In this document: one piece after another, positions 1-8,621 of the stretch
How positions within the stretch are numbered: the first letter of the stretch is position 1
How the letters are laid out: each line of letters begins with the position of its first letter
Assembly: GCA_963800255.1 (NCBI GenBank)
Contig: CAWDAK010000009.1
Location: 186,001 to 250,000, forward strand
From: DATFVA01 sp963800255
Lineage (GTDB): Bacteria > Bacteroidota > Ignavibacteria > Ignavibacteriales > Ignavibacteriaceae
Length of the DNA stretch: 64,000 nt
Direction: 5' to 3'
The notes under the pieces: model-generated
What the model was told of the DNA's origin: nothing
Seen by the model: the letters and a program-made list of their open reading frames with translations, nothing else
The model's database searches: none
Position numbers and translations under genes: made by a program

Positions 1-2
1 AC

Positions 3-86
3 GCCAAAACGGTGAGGCGCAAGCAAATCCCTGTATATCTTATATCCTTAGTCAAGCAAGAGCTTGATAAAAGAAAAAATGATTAA
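3..86 (+). CDS. 3' end of an unidentified gene cut by the left edge
   Basis: A frame open from the window edge reads about 27 codons to a TAA at 84-86. The residues are basic and end in VKQELDKRKND. It could be the tail of a real protein; a recombinase would be tempting this close to a tRNA, but nothing in the fragment shows that. It may also be chance. Confidence 0.25.
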   Translation, partial: AKTVRRKQIPVYLISLVKQELDKRKND

Positions 87-271
87 GGCAGAAAGATCAA
101 ATATTATTTGTGAATAGCAGCGCTTCAGTTGAAAAGATTGGCTTCCAGGTATTAGGTGAGTACTAATGGGGAAGTCTTTATGCAGTAGTTAGGAGCTTGT
201 TGGTGGCCGACAGAAGGCCGACAGATAGCCGAGAGAAGCGAAATCAGGTTGCAAAAGTGAAGAAAAATAAG

Positions 272-345
272 TCGGAACGGCGGGATTTGAACCCGCGACC
301 ACCTGAACCCCATTCAGGTACGCTACCGGGCTGCGCCACGTTCCG
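272..345 (-). tRNA. tRNA-Pro (anticodon GGG)
   Basis: Read on the minus strand, the 7-bp acceptor stem CGGAACG/CGTTCCG closes a normal cloverleaf with a GGTTCAAATCC T-arm. The anticodon loop ATGGGGT carries GGG. The discriminator base is A, and no CCA is encoded. The mature 5' end lies only 5 nt after the stop codon of the upstream MerR gene, so the tRNA is probably cut out of the merR transcript. Confidence 0.95.
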
Positions 346-350
346 ATATT

Positions 351-740
351 TTACAATTTCTCAAGTACAAATTCTAAAATACTTTTGATTTCTTCAAGGT
401 CTTTTTTCAATGACGGTTTTTCTTTTTTCGGCTCGCTAGAAACTTCAGTTTTAGACTCTGGTTCCTGTTCGGTGAAAACGGCTCCCTGGTCAGGAGAATA
501 ATCTTCCAGTATTTTCTTCGCACCTTCTATAGTATACTTTTTTTCTCTGAGTAAAGTTTTAATATGAAGTATTAGCTGAATGTCCTTATTCGTATAAATC
601 CGGTTTCCAGCCCTGTTTTTCTGCGGTTTTAACTGTTCAAACTCAGTTTCCCAGTACCGGAGAACATATTGTTCTATTTCGGTTATCTTACTTACTTCGC
701 TGATTGAGTAATATAACTTTTTAATAGCAAGGTTTTTCAT
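351..740 (-). CDS. MerR-family transcriptional regulator
   Basis: This 129-residue protein begins with a MerR-type winged helix-turn-helix (about residues 8-75): YYSISEVSKITEIEQYVLRY, then a wing with NRAGNRIYTNKDI and a recognition stretch REKKYTIEGAKKIL. A charged linker of about 30 residues follows, then a short C-terminal helix (LKKDLEEIKSILEFVLEKL) in place of an effector-binding domain. No metal-binding cysteines are present, so it is not a metal sensor of the MerR/CueR type. Similar short MerR proteins are widespread in Bacteroidota; their target is not known to me. It lies 92 bp downstream of the HAD gene and directly before tRNA-Pro. Confidence 0.88.
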   Translation of the reverse strand: MKNLAIKKLYYSISEVSKITEIEQYVLRYWETEFEQLKPQKNRAGNRIYTNKDIQLILHIKTLLREKKYTIEGAKKILEDYSPDQGAVFTEQEPESKTEVSSEPKKEKPSLKKDLEEIKSILEFVLEKL

Positions 741-832
741 ATTATTTACTTCCTCAGTTTAAAGAAAAATAAATAATCCGATTGATAATCGCAATATCAG
801 AGGATTAAATAATTATTACCTTTAGAGAAAAG

Positions 833-1516
833 CTATAATTTGTTCTCTTTTATAACGATATCAATGAGTTCATTAACATCATTCAACTCATAATCAGCAT
901 CATGCGTCTTAGTATCGAATGTATCACCATATTTAGCAAAAGCGGTTTTCATTCCGACATTGGCAGCACCTATAATATCTCTTTCCACCCAGTCACCAAC
1001 CATTATCGCTTCTTCAGGTTTTACTTCAAGTTTCTCAAGTATAGTTAAAAAAGGTGCTGAATGAGGTTTTCTCTGACCTGTATCCTCAAAAGTAACCACC
1101 GCATCTACTATGTGATGAAAATTCAAATAGGCCAGCCTTAGCCAGGCTTCTTTAACCGGAGCATCTGAAACGATACCCATTTTAATACCAAGTTTAAGCA
1201 GCTTATTAAGTGTTGAGTACACATGAGGATAAGGGATCAATGCTGCCTCGCGGGCCTTCCGGTAAGCCACTATTCCTGCTGAAAGTATCTTATAATCGAC
1301 CTTTTTCAGTACCCTTTGAAGAAAAGCGTCAAATACCTGCTGGTACTCAATTCCCTGCTCTTTATATATTTCCTCAATAACTTTATTGGAATCCTCAACT
1401 GACAATTCAAGTCCGGCATCTATCATTGCAGGTATGGCTTCTTCTATTGCTCTCCTTTTCATCTTCATAAAATCAACGAGTGTATTATCAAGATCGAATA
1501 TTACGGCACGGATCAA
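833..1516 (-). CDS. HAD-superfamily hydrolase
   Basis: This 227-residue protein has the full HAD motif set. Motif I is DLDNT near residue 8, with the nucleophile Asp and the acid Asp two residues later. Motif II is VSDAP near 117, motif III Lys is in GQRKPHSAPF, and motif IV is VGDWVERDI, followed by GAANVGMKTAF. An alpha-helical cap lies between motifs I and II, as in the phosphoglycolate phosphatase/YjjG type. The substrate cannot be read from the sequence. The start codon overlaps the end of aroQ by 4 bases, so the genes are translationally coupled; the association with the shikimate gene is positional only. Confidence 0.9.
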   Translation of the reverse strand: MIRAVIFDLDNTLVDFMKMKRRAIEEAIPAMIDAGLELSVEDSNKVIEEIYKEQGIEYQQVFDAFLQRVLKKVDYKILSAGIVAYRKAREAALIPYPHVYSTLNKLLKLGIKMGIVSDAPVKEAWLRLAYLNFHHIVDAVVTFEDTGQRKPHSAPFLTILEKLEVKPEEAIMVGDWVERDIIGAANVGMKTAFAKYGDTFDTKTHDADYELNDVNELIDIVIKENKL

Positions 1517-1953
1517 ATTTCGCCTCCTTTATCTTCAATTTTATTTTTAAGCAAATATACAGCAGCATAATAACTTTTTTCTTTAAAACCGCTTATATAA
1601 CCATCACAAACTGAAGCAGTTAACAGAATCTGTCTGTAATCCTCTCTAGCAGCTAAATTAGATAAATGCACCTCGATTTTCGGGATGTCAAGTTCAGCAA
1701 GAGCATCTCTTATTGCTACGGAGGTATGCGCATATCCTCCCGGATTTATTATCAGTCCGTCAAAACCGGAAAGTGACTGCAGCTTATTTATAATGCTTCC
1801 TTCAGTATTGCTCTGGAAAAAATCAAAATCAATGTTCATAAATTCTGCGCAAAGCATGCTTTTAATATCCTCAAGGGTTAAAGTCCCATAATGAGTTTTA
1901 TCCCTTTTTCCGAGGAGATTGAGGTTTGGCCCGTTTACTACAGCTATTTTCAT
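1513..1953 (-). CDS. aroQ: 3-dehydroquinate dehydratase, type II
   Basis: This enzyme converts 3-dehydroquinate to 3-dehydroshikimate in aromatic amino acid biosynthesis. At 146 residues it has the usual length of the dodecameric type II enzyme. The start NGPNLNLLGKRD, the lid tyrosine Y22, SNTEG, NPGGYAHTSVAIRDAL with the catalytic His, and EVHLSN are all family signatures. The stretch AAREDYRQILLTASVCDGY is somewhat unusual near the C-terminus. The gene overlaps its neighbours by 4 bases on both sides, within a run of four coupled genes. Confidence 0.96.
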   Translation of the reverse strand: MKIAVVNGPNLNLLGKRDKTHYGTLTLEDIKSMLCAEFMNIDFDFFQSNTEGSIINKLQSLSGFDGLIINPGGYAHTSVAIRDALAELDIPKIEVHLSNLAAREDYRQILLTASVCDGYISGFKEKSYYAAVYLLKNKIEDKGGEI

Positions 1954-2222
1954 TTCATCTCTGCCAATTCATCTATGATTTCCCGCATCCTGGGACTAAG
2001 ATAGATCTGGTCAACACCAAGTTCTTTAAGTGCAGCTGAAAGAATCATCACTTTTCTCTGAAGGTTCATCATCTTATTAACAACAATAACTTTGCTTTCC
2101 TTCAGCAGACAGTAACCGCCTTTGAAATCCCCCTTTTCAAACCTGACCTCGGCGCCCAGCTGCAGTGCGAGTGCTTTAAGATCCTGTATGACCTCTTCAA
2201 ATTCTTTTTCTTTTAACTTCAT
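1950..2222 (-). CDS. conserved small protein of unknown function
   Basis: A 90-residue soluble protein without cysteine clusters or membrane segments beyond one Cys. It has a helical N-terminus, then a beta-like stretch FKGGYCLLKESKVIVVNK, then a helical C-terminus ending in RMREIIDELAEMK. I do not recognise the family. Its frame is supported by 4-base overlaps with both flanking genes (ATGA junctions), which makes it a real member of the aroQ operon. Confidence 0.75.
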   Translation of the reverse strand: MKLKEKEFEEVIQDLKALALQLGAEVRFEKGDFKGGYCLLKESKVIVVNKMMNLQRKVMILSAALKELGVDQIYLSPRMREIIDELAEMK

Positions 2223-2743
2223 TTTAATTCTTCCCGGGTCAATGGTTTAAAGACTGCCAGAAATACAACAGCGCAGTAGCTAAGGAGCTCAATTAATGAA
2301 AAGCTGCTGAGGACTGATAATCGCTTCATGATTAAATCCAGAACTTCCCTGCCATTGAAAGTTCCATAATTAACAAGAGTAAAGATATGATAATCAATCG
2401 TCATCAGGTAAATTTCAAAGGGAGCTGTAATTAGAATAAGCACTGTAATGATAAAAAGCCAGCCGTTTTTTCGTAAATTCAGATTCGATGTGAACAAAAA
2501 AAGAAAATAAAATAGAAAGAATACTATATAAAGTACGAAAGTAGTGATTACAGCAGGATTTATAGTAGTCAGAACGGCATTCAGGTTCTGTTCATTAAGA
2601 TATTCTTTATGTGAAGTTATTGTTTCATTAAATAACTGATATGACAGCATCAGCCTGGCAAGGTAGCTCCCCATCCAAAAAACACAGGCAAGTGAGGAAA
2701 CCGTAAGAAAAAAGGCTGAAATATTATTTATTTTTTTCATCAA
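2219..2743 (-). CDS. four-helix integral membrane protein, function unknown
   Basis: A 174-residue hydrophobic protein with predicted membrane segments at about residues 10-32, 66-88, 94-114 and 145-165. No conserved catalytic or transport motif is visible. It is the first gene of the overlapping membrane protein/90-aa/aroQ/HAD operon and is transcribed divergently from the Ppx/GppA gene, with 44 bp between the two starts. The promoters of both units must therefore lie in that gap or inside the neighbouring genes. Confidence 0.7.
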   Translation of the reverse strand: MMKKINNISAFFLTVSSLACVFWMGSYLARLMLSYQLFNETITSHKEYLNEQNLNAVLTTINPAVITTFVLYIVFFLFYFLFLFTSNLNLRKNGWLFIITVLILITAPFEIYLMTIDYHIFTLVNYGTFNGREVLDLIMKRLSVLSSFSLIELLSYCAVVFLAVFKPLTREELK

Positions 2744-2787
2744 TATCTGAATTTGTAGGAATCAAAAATAACAAAATTAATTGAATT

Positions 2788-3696
2788 ATGACTGCAGCAT
2801 CAATTGATATAGGATCAAACACTGTTCTAATGCTGATAGCTGATATAAAAAACGGAGCAATAAGGCCCCTGTGTGACATCCAGAGGATACCCAGAATATC
2901 CGAAGGACTCTCACCGGGCGGCAAAATAAGTACAGCTTCGGAGGTCAGACTTATGAACGTCCTTAATGAATATTCTTCATTAATCAGAGAGTACCGCTGC
3001 GACGAAATTTTTATTTCAGCCACCAGCGCTTTCAGGAAAGCATCAAACAGCCGGGAAATAAAAAAGAAAATTGAGAAGCTATTTGAATCAGAAGTAAAAA
3101 TCTTGTCAGGTGAGGAGGAAGCTGAACTAGCCTTTATTGGAACCCTGGAATATGGAATACCCGGAAATTCAAAGCTTGTTATAGATATAGGTGGAGGGAG
3201 TACAGAAATAATCTTTGGGATCGGCAGCGATATTGAATTCCGGAAAAGTTTTGATGTTGGAGTGGTCTCTCTATCCGAAAAATATTTTAAGAACAATAAA
3301 CCAGCCCCGGGTGACCTCCAAACAGCGGGTAAACATATCAAAACAATATTTGGAATGCTCCCTGAGTTCAAAGATGCTCCCGCAAGCACAGTAGCTCTTG
3401 CGGGTACACCTATCGCCCTGGCTTGTATTAAGCAAGGGATGCCAAACTACGTTGAGAATAGTGTTGAAGGGGCTGTTTTAAGCTATGATGAAATATCTGA
3501 ACTTCAAAGATATCTGGCAGGATATTCTCCCCAGGAACTATTTAATATGCACCCGAATATACTTAAGGGAAGACAAGATTTAATCTTAAGTGGAAGCTCT
3601 ATTCTCTTAATATTACTGAATTTATTAGATATAGATAAAGTTATAGTTAGTACTAAAGGAATAAGATACGGTTCATTAAGAAAAAATATGATTTAA
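2788..3696 (+). CDS. Ppx/GppA-type phosphatase
   Basis: This 302-residue protein has the ASKHA sugar-kinase/actin fold of exopolyphosphatases and pppGpp phosphatases. The phosphate-1 loop SIDIGSNTVLMLIADI is at the N-terminus and the phosphate-2 loop VIDIGGGSTEII is near residue 133. SATSAFRKASN and SGEEEAELAF are the other family blocks. It is the short form with only the two core domains and no C-terminal HD-like domain. The choice between polyphosphate and pppGpp as substrate cannot be made from the sequence. It converges on nadB, with its stop 1 base from the nadB stop. Confidence 0.92.
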   Translation: MTAASIDIGSNTVLMLIADIKNGAIRPLCDIQRIPRISEGLSPGGKISTASEVRLMNVLNEYSSLIREYRCDEIFISATSAFRKASNSREIKKKIEKLFESEVKILSGEEEAELAFIGTLEYGIPGNSKLVIDIGGGSTEIIFGIGSDIEFRKSFDVGVVSLSEKYFKNNKPAPGDLQTAGKHIKTIFGMLPEFKDAPASTVALAGTPIALACIKQGMPNYVENSVEGAVLSYDEISELQRYLAGYSPQELFNMHPNILKGRQDLILSGSSILLILLNLLDIDKVIVSTKGIRYGSLRKNMI

Positions 3697-3697
3697 C

Positions 3698-5317
3698 TTA
3701 AATATGTCTGTTCTGGAGATAAGTATTTTCAGGTTTTTTAGAGTTGTCAGGTTCCGGATAATTAAGAGTATAGTGCAGTCCCCTGCTCTCTTTCCTCATA
3801 CCTGCAGATTTTATTATGATATGGGAGCACGTTACAACATTCCTTAGTTCGAGTATTTCTTCAAACACTTTCGTCTTCTTATAAAATGCCTCAGTTTCTT
3901 CAAACAGGGTATGAATTCTTTTCTTAGCTCTCTCGAGCCTGAGATCGGAGCGAACAATACCCACATAATTCCACATTATCTCCTTTACTTCCCTGAGAGA
4001 ATGAGTAATTAAAACCTTCTCATCGGCTGATAGAGTACCGGAGTCATCCCAATCAGGCACATCGGGGATCAGACTTTTATAGCTCCCGAGAAATTCTTTC
4101 AAATCTTTTGACGCCCGGTAAGCAAATACAACAGCTTCAAGTAGTGAGTTGCTCGCCAGACGGTTTGCCCCATGCAGCCCGGTCATCGATACTTCGCCGC
4201 ATGCATAAAGTCCATTTAATGATGTCCTGGAAAACTCATCCACAGCAATTCCACCGCAGGCATAATGCGCTGCCGGAACCACAGGGATATAATCTTTAGT
4301 AATATCAATACCGTAATCAAGGCAGGTTTTATAAATATGAGGGAAGTGATCAATTACTTCATCGCTGTTTTTGTGGGTAATATCCAGGTAAACAAAATCG
4401 GCACCGCTTTTTTTAAGTTCATTATCTATCGCTCTTGCCACAATATCCCTTGGGGCCAGTTCTTCTCTCGGGTCGTATTGTTTCATAAATGCTTCGCCTG
4501 ATTTTAACCTGAGCTTAGCACCGAATCCGCGTACCGCTTCTGAAACGAGGAATGATGGTTTTCCGGGCTGAGCACCTAATTCCTGTAGGTATAATGAAGT
4601 AGGGTGAAACTGAATAAACTCCATATTAGCCATTTTAGCACCGGCCCTGTAGGCCATAGCAAATCCGTCGCCCGTGGCTATAAGAGGATTAGTAGTATGA
4701 AGGTACACCTGCCCTAATCCCCCGGTAGCAATTACGGTAGCCTTTGAGGTTACACGGAACACCTGGTTTGTTTCACAATCAAGAATGTATGCCCCCCAGC
4801 AGTTCCGGTTAGCAAGAGTTTTATTTTTAAGTTGAAGGAGGTTATGCTCAGTAATCAAATCAATTGCTACAGCATTCTCCATTATCCTGATATTAGCTTT
4901 TTCATTAACCGCATCAATAAGGGCTCTTTCAATCTCGGCCCCTGTAAGATCCTTCGCATGTAGGATCCGCGCCATAGAATGCCCACCTTCTTTTGCAAGA
5001 TCAAACTGCCCGTGTTTCTTTGTGAAGCTCGTTCCTATATCGACGAGGTCGTATATACGGTCGGGACCTTCGGTAACTGTTATTTCAACAGCCTTTTTAT
5101 CACAGAGCCCTGCGCCGGCAATCAGCGTATCCTCAATGTGCTTTTCAAAACTATCATGTGTATCCATTACGCTGGCAATCCCCCCCTGTGCGTAGTTTGT
5201 ATTCGACTCCGATTTATTCTTTTTGGTGGCAATTATAACGTCTGCAAATTCAGATATCTGCAATGCCGCAAATAATCCCGCAATGCCGCTGCCTATAATC
5301 AATACATCAGTATGCAT
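3698..5317 (-). CDS. nadB: L-aspartate oxidase
   Basis: This flavoprotein oxidises L-aspartate to iminoaspartate, the first step of de novo NAD synthesis. At 539 residues it has the FAD-binding GSGIAGLFAALQ, NYAQGGIASV, the capping-domain GGHSMARILHAKDLTG, EFIQFHPTSLY, and the catalytic region REELAPRDIVARAID. AAHYACGGIAVDE and GLHGANRLASNSLLEAV follow in family order, with a C-terminal helical domain. Its ATG overlaps the argD stop by one base (TAATG). It is last in a long compact minus-strand unit starting at parA. nadE, the last step of the same pathway, is 40 kb away. Confidence 0.97.
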   Translation of the reverse strand: MHTDVLIIGSGIAGLFAALQISEFADVIIATKKNKSESNTNYAQGGIASVMDTHDSFEKHIEDTLIAGAGLCDKKAVEITVTEGPDRIYDLVDIGTSFTKKHGQFDLAKEGGHSMARILHAKDLTGAEIERALIDAVNEKANIRIMENAVAIDLITEHNLLQLKNKTLANRNCWGAYILDCETNQVFRVTSKATVIATGGLGQVYLHTTNPLIATGDGFAMAYRAGAKMANMEFIQFHPTSLYLQELGAQPGKPSFLVSEAVRGFGAKLRLKSGEAFMKQYDPREELAPRDIVARAIDNELKKSGADFVYLDITHKNSDEVIDHFPHIYKTCLDYGIDITKDYIPVVPAAHYACGGIAVDEFSRTSLNGLYACGEVSMTGLHGANRLASNSLLEAVVFAYRASKDLKEFLGSYKSLIPDVPDWDDSGTLSADEKVLITHSLREVKEIMWNYVGIVRSDLRLERAKKRIHTLFEETEAFYKKTKVFEEILELRNVVTCSHIIIKSAGMRKESRGLHYTLNYPEPDNSKKPENTYLQNRHI

Positions 5318-6493
5318 TATTTATATTTTAAAACCTCATGTAAATTATAAAGGAAGAAGTCTATATCAGTTTTTGTACATATAAGCGGCGGAAGAAGCCG
5401 CAGCACATTAACATTAGTACAATTAGTCAGCACTTTTCTTTCTCTCATCCTGGCAACCAGGTTACTGCCGGGATATTTCATTTCAATTCCCATCATAAAA
5501 CCTTTTCCCCGGATCTCCTTAATATCATCCGGAAACATCTGTTTTATTTCTTCAAGCTGTTCAGCCAGGTAAACACCGAGCTCGTTCACCTTCTCCATCA
5601 GTCCTTTTTCAAATACTTCCTGAAGTACGACTTTACCGGCAGCACAGCAAACAGGATTTCCGCCGAAAGTAGTTCCATGAATTCCAGGAGTAAAGACATC
5701 TTCAAACTTTTCGGATACCAGGAAAGCTCCGAGTGGAAGCCCTCCGCCTATAGCTTTAGCGGTCAGTACTATATCAGGTTCAAGATTGTAATGATTGTAT
5801 GCAAACGGTTTTCCAGTTCTGCCTATACCAGTCTGTATTTCATCCGCCGCTATTGCAAATCCAAACTGATCACGCAGCTTCATTAGTTCTTCAGCAAATT
5901 CAGGGGTAACTACATTTATTCCGCCCTCCCCCTGAATGAACTCAATAAAAACTGCGGCAGTATCCTTCCCTGCCTTCTGCTTCAAATCGTTTATATCATT
6001 AAAGCTTATATGATCAATTCCCGGCAGGAGAGGTTCAAATCCCTTTGTATACTTTTCCTTTCCCGTTAAGAGTAACAGCCCCGTAAGTTCTTCCGTGAAA
6101 TGATCCGGTGAGAGAAAATATTTTTTTGTCGGGACCATAATATTTCCTCAGCAGTTTTATTGCTCCTTCTACAGATTCTGTACCACTGTTTGTTAAGAAG
6201 GCTTTTGACATACCGGAATATTTAAGCAAAAGATTTGTAAACTCAATCTGAACCGGCGTTATATAATTGTTTGACAGATGTGCAAACAACTGCACCTGGG
6301 ATGAGACAGCCCCAACTATTGCCGGGTGAGCATATCCCAGAGCATTTACTGCAAGTCCCGAGAAAAAATCAAGATACCTATTGCCATCAGCATCGAAGAG
6401 ATGGACCCCGCTTCCATGGGAAATATTTATTGGAAGGCGGTTATAGGTATGCAGGAACAGTTTTTTTTCCAGCTGTGCGATTGATTGATCCAT
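5317..6493 (-). pseudogene. argD: class III acetylornithine-type aminotransferase, frameshifted
   Basis: The two halves of a PLP-dependent class III aminotransferase are in different frames. The N-terminal part, from the ATG at 6493, reads MDQSIAQLEKKLFLHTYNR and NSGTESVEGAIKLLRKYYG, ending at SFHGRTYGAVTL. The C-terminal part resumes with TGKEKYTKGFEPLLPG, FIEFIQGEGG, ADEIQTGIGRTG and the PLP lysine in LTAKAIGGGLPLGAF. Dropping one base near 6066-6069 (TTAAC to TTAC on the minus strand) joins them into one protein of about 392 residues with no loss of conserved sequence. The start is 5 bp after the Yip1 gene and the stop overlaps the nadB start. Everything else is intact, so this is either a very recent mutation or a sequencing indel. 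Confidence 0.9.
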
Positions 6494-6498
6494 ATAAT

Positions 6499-7206
6499 TC
6501 AGATAAATAAAATGATTGATAATAATAACATATAACCGAACAGGAAAACGTTGAAGATAATTCCCGAAACAAGAGCATACGGTATACTTCGGGATATTGA
6601 ATAGATGCCTGATACAGATAGAAATATGCCCCACAAAATAAGTAACCCTTCGAAAGCAAGCAGAGCATATGCAATAACAGGTTTCAGCATGAATGGCGAG
6701 GGATTATCAGTAAACAGGTAATGCCCGAAAGTGATCAGTTCAATTGGGAATAAAATTGCCAGGGCGAACACGTACGGTATAAGGGAATATACAAGGACGG
6801 CATTGTAATCTCTCAGTCTCAGCTTTAATCCCGAAAATTTATTAACAAGGAATAAAGCAAAAGTATACAGCCAGACAACCAGGTATCCACCCGCTGCTGA
6901 AATAAGAATGGCCGGAAGCAAACCAAGCCTCAGCATGCTCTCACCGGACAGCAGTACTGCAAAGAACTGCGAATTGATATAAGCCTTAACAGCAAAAAGA
7001 AGCAGTATAAGAAGAATAAAATTTTTATGTTCTGATTGAATTATCCTGTTGAAAGCTTTAACAGGACTTTCGATAAGCATTCCTGTTATCTGCCACAGGT
7101 CGAGGTTGAAGACTCTTTCTCTCAGATATGCTTTGCATTTAATGCAGGTATATTTATAAAAAGGATTTTCCGTTCCGCAGTTAGGACAAACGACAACATT
7201 TTTCAT
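6499..7206 (-). CDS. zinc-ribbon plus Yip1-domain membrane protein
   Basis: A 235-residue protein. The N-terminus is a four-cysteine zinc ribbon (CPNCGTE near residue 8, CIKCKAYL near 21). It is followed by a Yip1-like bundle of about five membrane segments starting with LLILLLFAVKAY and ending in FNVFLFGYMLLLSIILFI. The role of bacterial Yip1 proteins is poorly known; handling of membrane traffic or stress is only a family-level guess. It lies 1 bp downstream of the DUF5683 gene and 5 bp upstream of argD, in the parA-nadB unit. Confidence 0.8.
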   Translation of the reverse strand: MKNVVVCPNCGTENPFYKYTCIKCKAYLRERVFNLDLWQITGMLIESPVKAFNRIIQSEHKNFILLILLLFAVKAYINSQFFAVLLSGESMLRLGLLPAILISAAGGYLVVWLYTFALFLVNKFSGLKLRLRDYNAVLVYSLIPYVFALAILFPIELITFGHYLFTDNPSPFMLKPVIAYALLAFEGLLILWGIFLSVSGIYSISRSIPYALVSGIIFNVFLFGYMLLLSIILFI

Positions 7207-7207
7207 A

Positions 7208-7729
7208 TTAAAAGTTAACCCTCATATTCAACATCGGTGTTTTAGTATAAGGATTTTCTGAAACATCGAAATCAAAAAGGTTTGCATCGACGTAAGCATC
7301 TATAAGGTTGGCAAGATAAACAATCACCATGTAAATTGTAAAAAGATCTCTCTGGTCGCGGTAAAATATTTGATTGCTTCTATCATTAGCACTACCTGAA
7401 CGGTTAAACCTGTTGCGATACGCAACATAAAGGTCATTATACTGCTGCCATTCATAACCGAACCAGATGCCTAATCCCCATATTACAGGAATTTTCAAAT
7501 ATGATTCATTATAGAACTGGCCCCAGCCGGGAATTACAGCGCTCCTTAATACAGCACCCCAGGGAGATTTTGACATTACGTAAACAGAATCTTCCTGCTG
7601 CGAAGTTGTGTCATTTGGAGAAATCTGCTGCGAAAAGCCGCTGAAAGAGATAATAGCAAGGAAAGCAAAAATCTTAACTATATGACTTATCGATAGCGTC
7701 AAACAGTTCAAACAATCTTTCAAGTTCAT
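7208..7729 (-). CDS. DUF5683 family secreted or membrane protein
   Basis: The conserved block SPWGAVLRSAVIPGWGQFYN, followed by VIWGLGIWFGYEWQQYND and a late hydrophobic segment FTIYMVIVYLANLIDAYV, is typical of DUF5683 proteins of Bacteroidota. The N-terminus contains a signal-like hydrophobic stretch (IVKIFAFLAIISFSGFSQQ). The start is uncertain: ATG codons at 7768 and 7729 and a TTG at 7702 all overlap the parB end (stop at 7674). I prefer 7729; 7702 would give the neatest signal peptide. No enzymatic function is known for the family. Confidence 0.8.
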   Translation of the reverse strand: MNLKDCLNCLTLSISHIVKIFAFLAIISFSGFSQQISPNDTTSQQEDSVYVMSKSPWGAVLRSAVIPGWGQFYNESYLKIPVIWGLGIWFGYEWQQYNDLYVAYRNRFNRSGSANDRSNQIFYRDQRDLFTIYMVIVYLANLIDAYVDANLFDFDVSENPYTKTPMLNMRVNF

Positions 7730-8618
7730 CGTTGGAATAAAATTCAATTGTAATTTCACCTGAACCATCCTGTTTTTGCCTGCAGCTAACTTTGGTAGCG
7801 AATAGTTTTCTTAAACGATCTTCAACATCATTTAAATTAGCTGAACGTGCTGTGGAATGAGTTGCTCGTTTAGTTTTTCCTTTTCCGCTTATGCCGGTAA
7901 GATATTGCTTAACCAGCTGTTCAACTTTCCTAACAGATAAATTCCCATCCCTTATTTTGCCAAGCATTTCAAGCTGAAGAGATTCAGTGGGAAGATTTAT
8001 CAGCGCCCGGGCATGTCCGGAGGTAATATCTTCTTTTATAAGTGAAACCTGGATTTCATCAGGAAGTTTAAGCAGGCGAATAGTATTCGCAATAGTTGTA
8101 CGGTCCTTCCCTACCCTGTCGGCAATTTCCTCCTGGGTAAGATCGCATTCCTCCATCAGCCTCTTGTAAGCCAGACCAATCTCAATAGGATTAAGCTTTT
8201 CTCTCTGGATATTCTCTATCAATGCCAGGGCAAGCATGGTTTCTTCATTATCCACCCGGATTATATAGGCAGGAATTTCCCTGTAGCCAATATCTATACA
8301 TGCTTTTAGTCTTCTTTCACCGGAGATCAACTGGTATGTACCGCCCGTCATTCTCCTTACAGTGATCGGCTGAATAAGACCGTTTGAAAGTATAGACCTT
8401 TTAAGTTCATCCAGGGCTTCAGGTTCAAAGTTCTTTCGCGGCTGGTATGGATTAGAGCTTATAACATCAACAGGTATTTTTGCGAGGATGTCATTTTCCT
8501 TCCCGTCGTCTTTTTTAACTTTTGTATAGTCCGGCGCTTCCTCATTCTCCGTTGGAAGATTTTGAGGTTTTATAAGTGCGTCAAGTCCTCTTCCTAATCC
8601 AGGTTTTAGTTTAGTCAT
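7674..8618 (-). CDS. parB: chromosome partitioning protein ParB
   Basis: This 314-residue protein binds parS sites and works with ParA in chromosome segregation. The N-terminal ParA-contact sequence GLGRGLDALI is present. It is followed by the ParB/Srx CTPase box (ISSNPYQPRKNF, and SGERRLKA with the GERR motif), the helix-turn-helix LTQEEIADRVGKDRTTIANT, and a C-terminal dimerisation region. It lies 3 bp downstream of parA. No palindrome close to the parS consensus TGTTTCACGTGAAACA was seen in the window. Confidence 0.97.
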   Translation of the reverse strand: MTKLKPGLGRGLDALIKPQNLPTENEEAPDYTKVKKDDGKENDILAKIPVDVISSNPYQPRKNFEPEALDELKRSILSNGLIQPITVRRMTGGTYQLISGERRLKACIDIGYREIPAYIIRVDNEETMLALALIENIQREKLNPIEIGLAYKRLMEECDLTQEEIADRVGKDRTTIANTIRLLKLPDEIQVSLIKEDITSGHARALINLPTESLQLEMLGKIRDGNLSVRKVEQLVKQYLTGISGKGKTKRATHSTARSANLNDVEDRLRKLFATKVSCRQKQDGSGEITIEFYSNDELERLFELFDAIDKSYS

Positions 8619-8621
8619 AAT

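Noticed and set aside
2724..3389. Long minus-strand frame opposite the Ppx/GppA gene
   Set aside because: Antisense shadow: the plus-strand frame has clear family motifs, this one has none.
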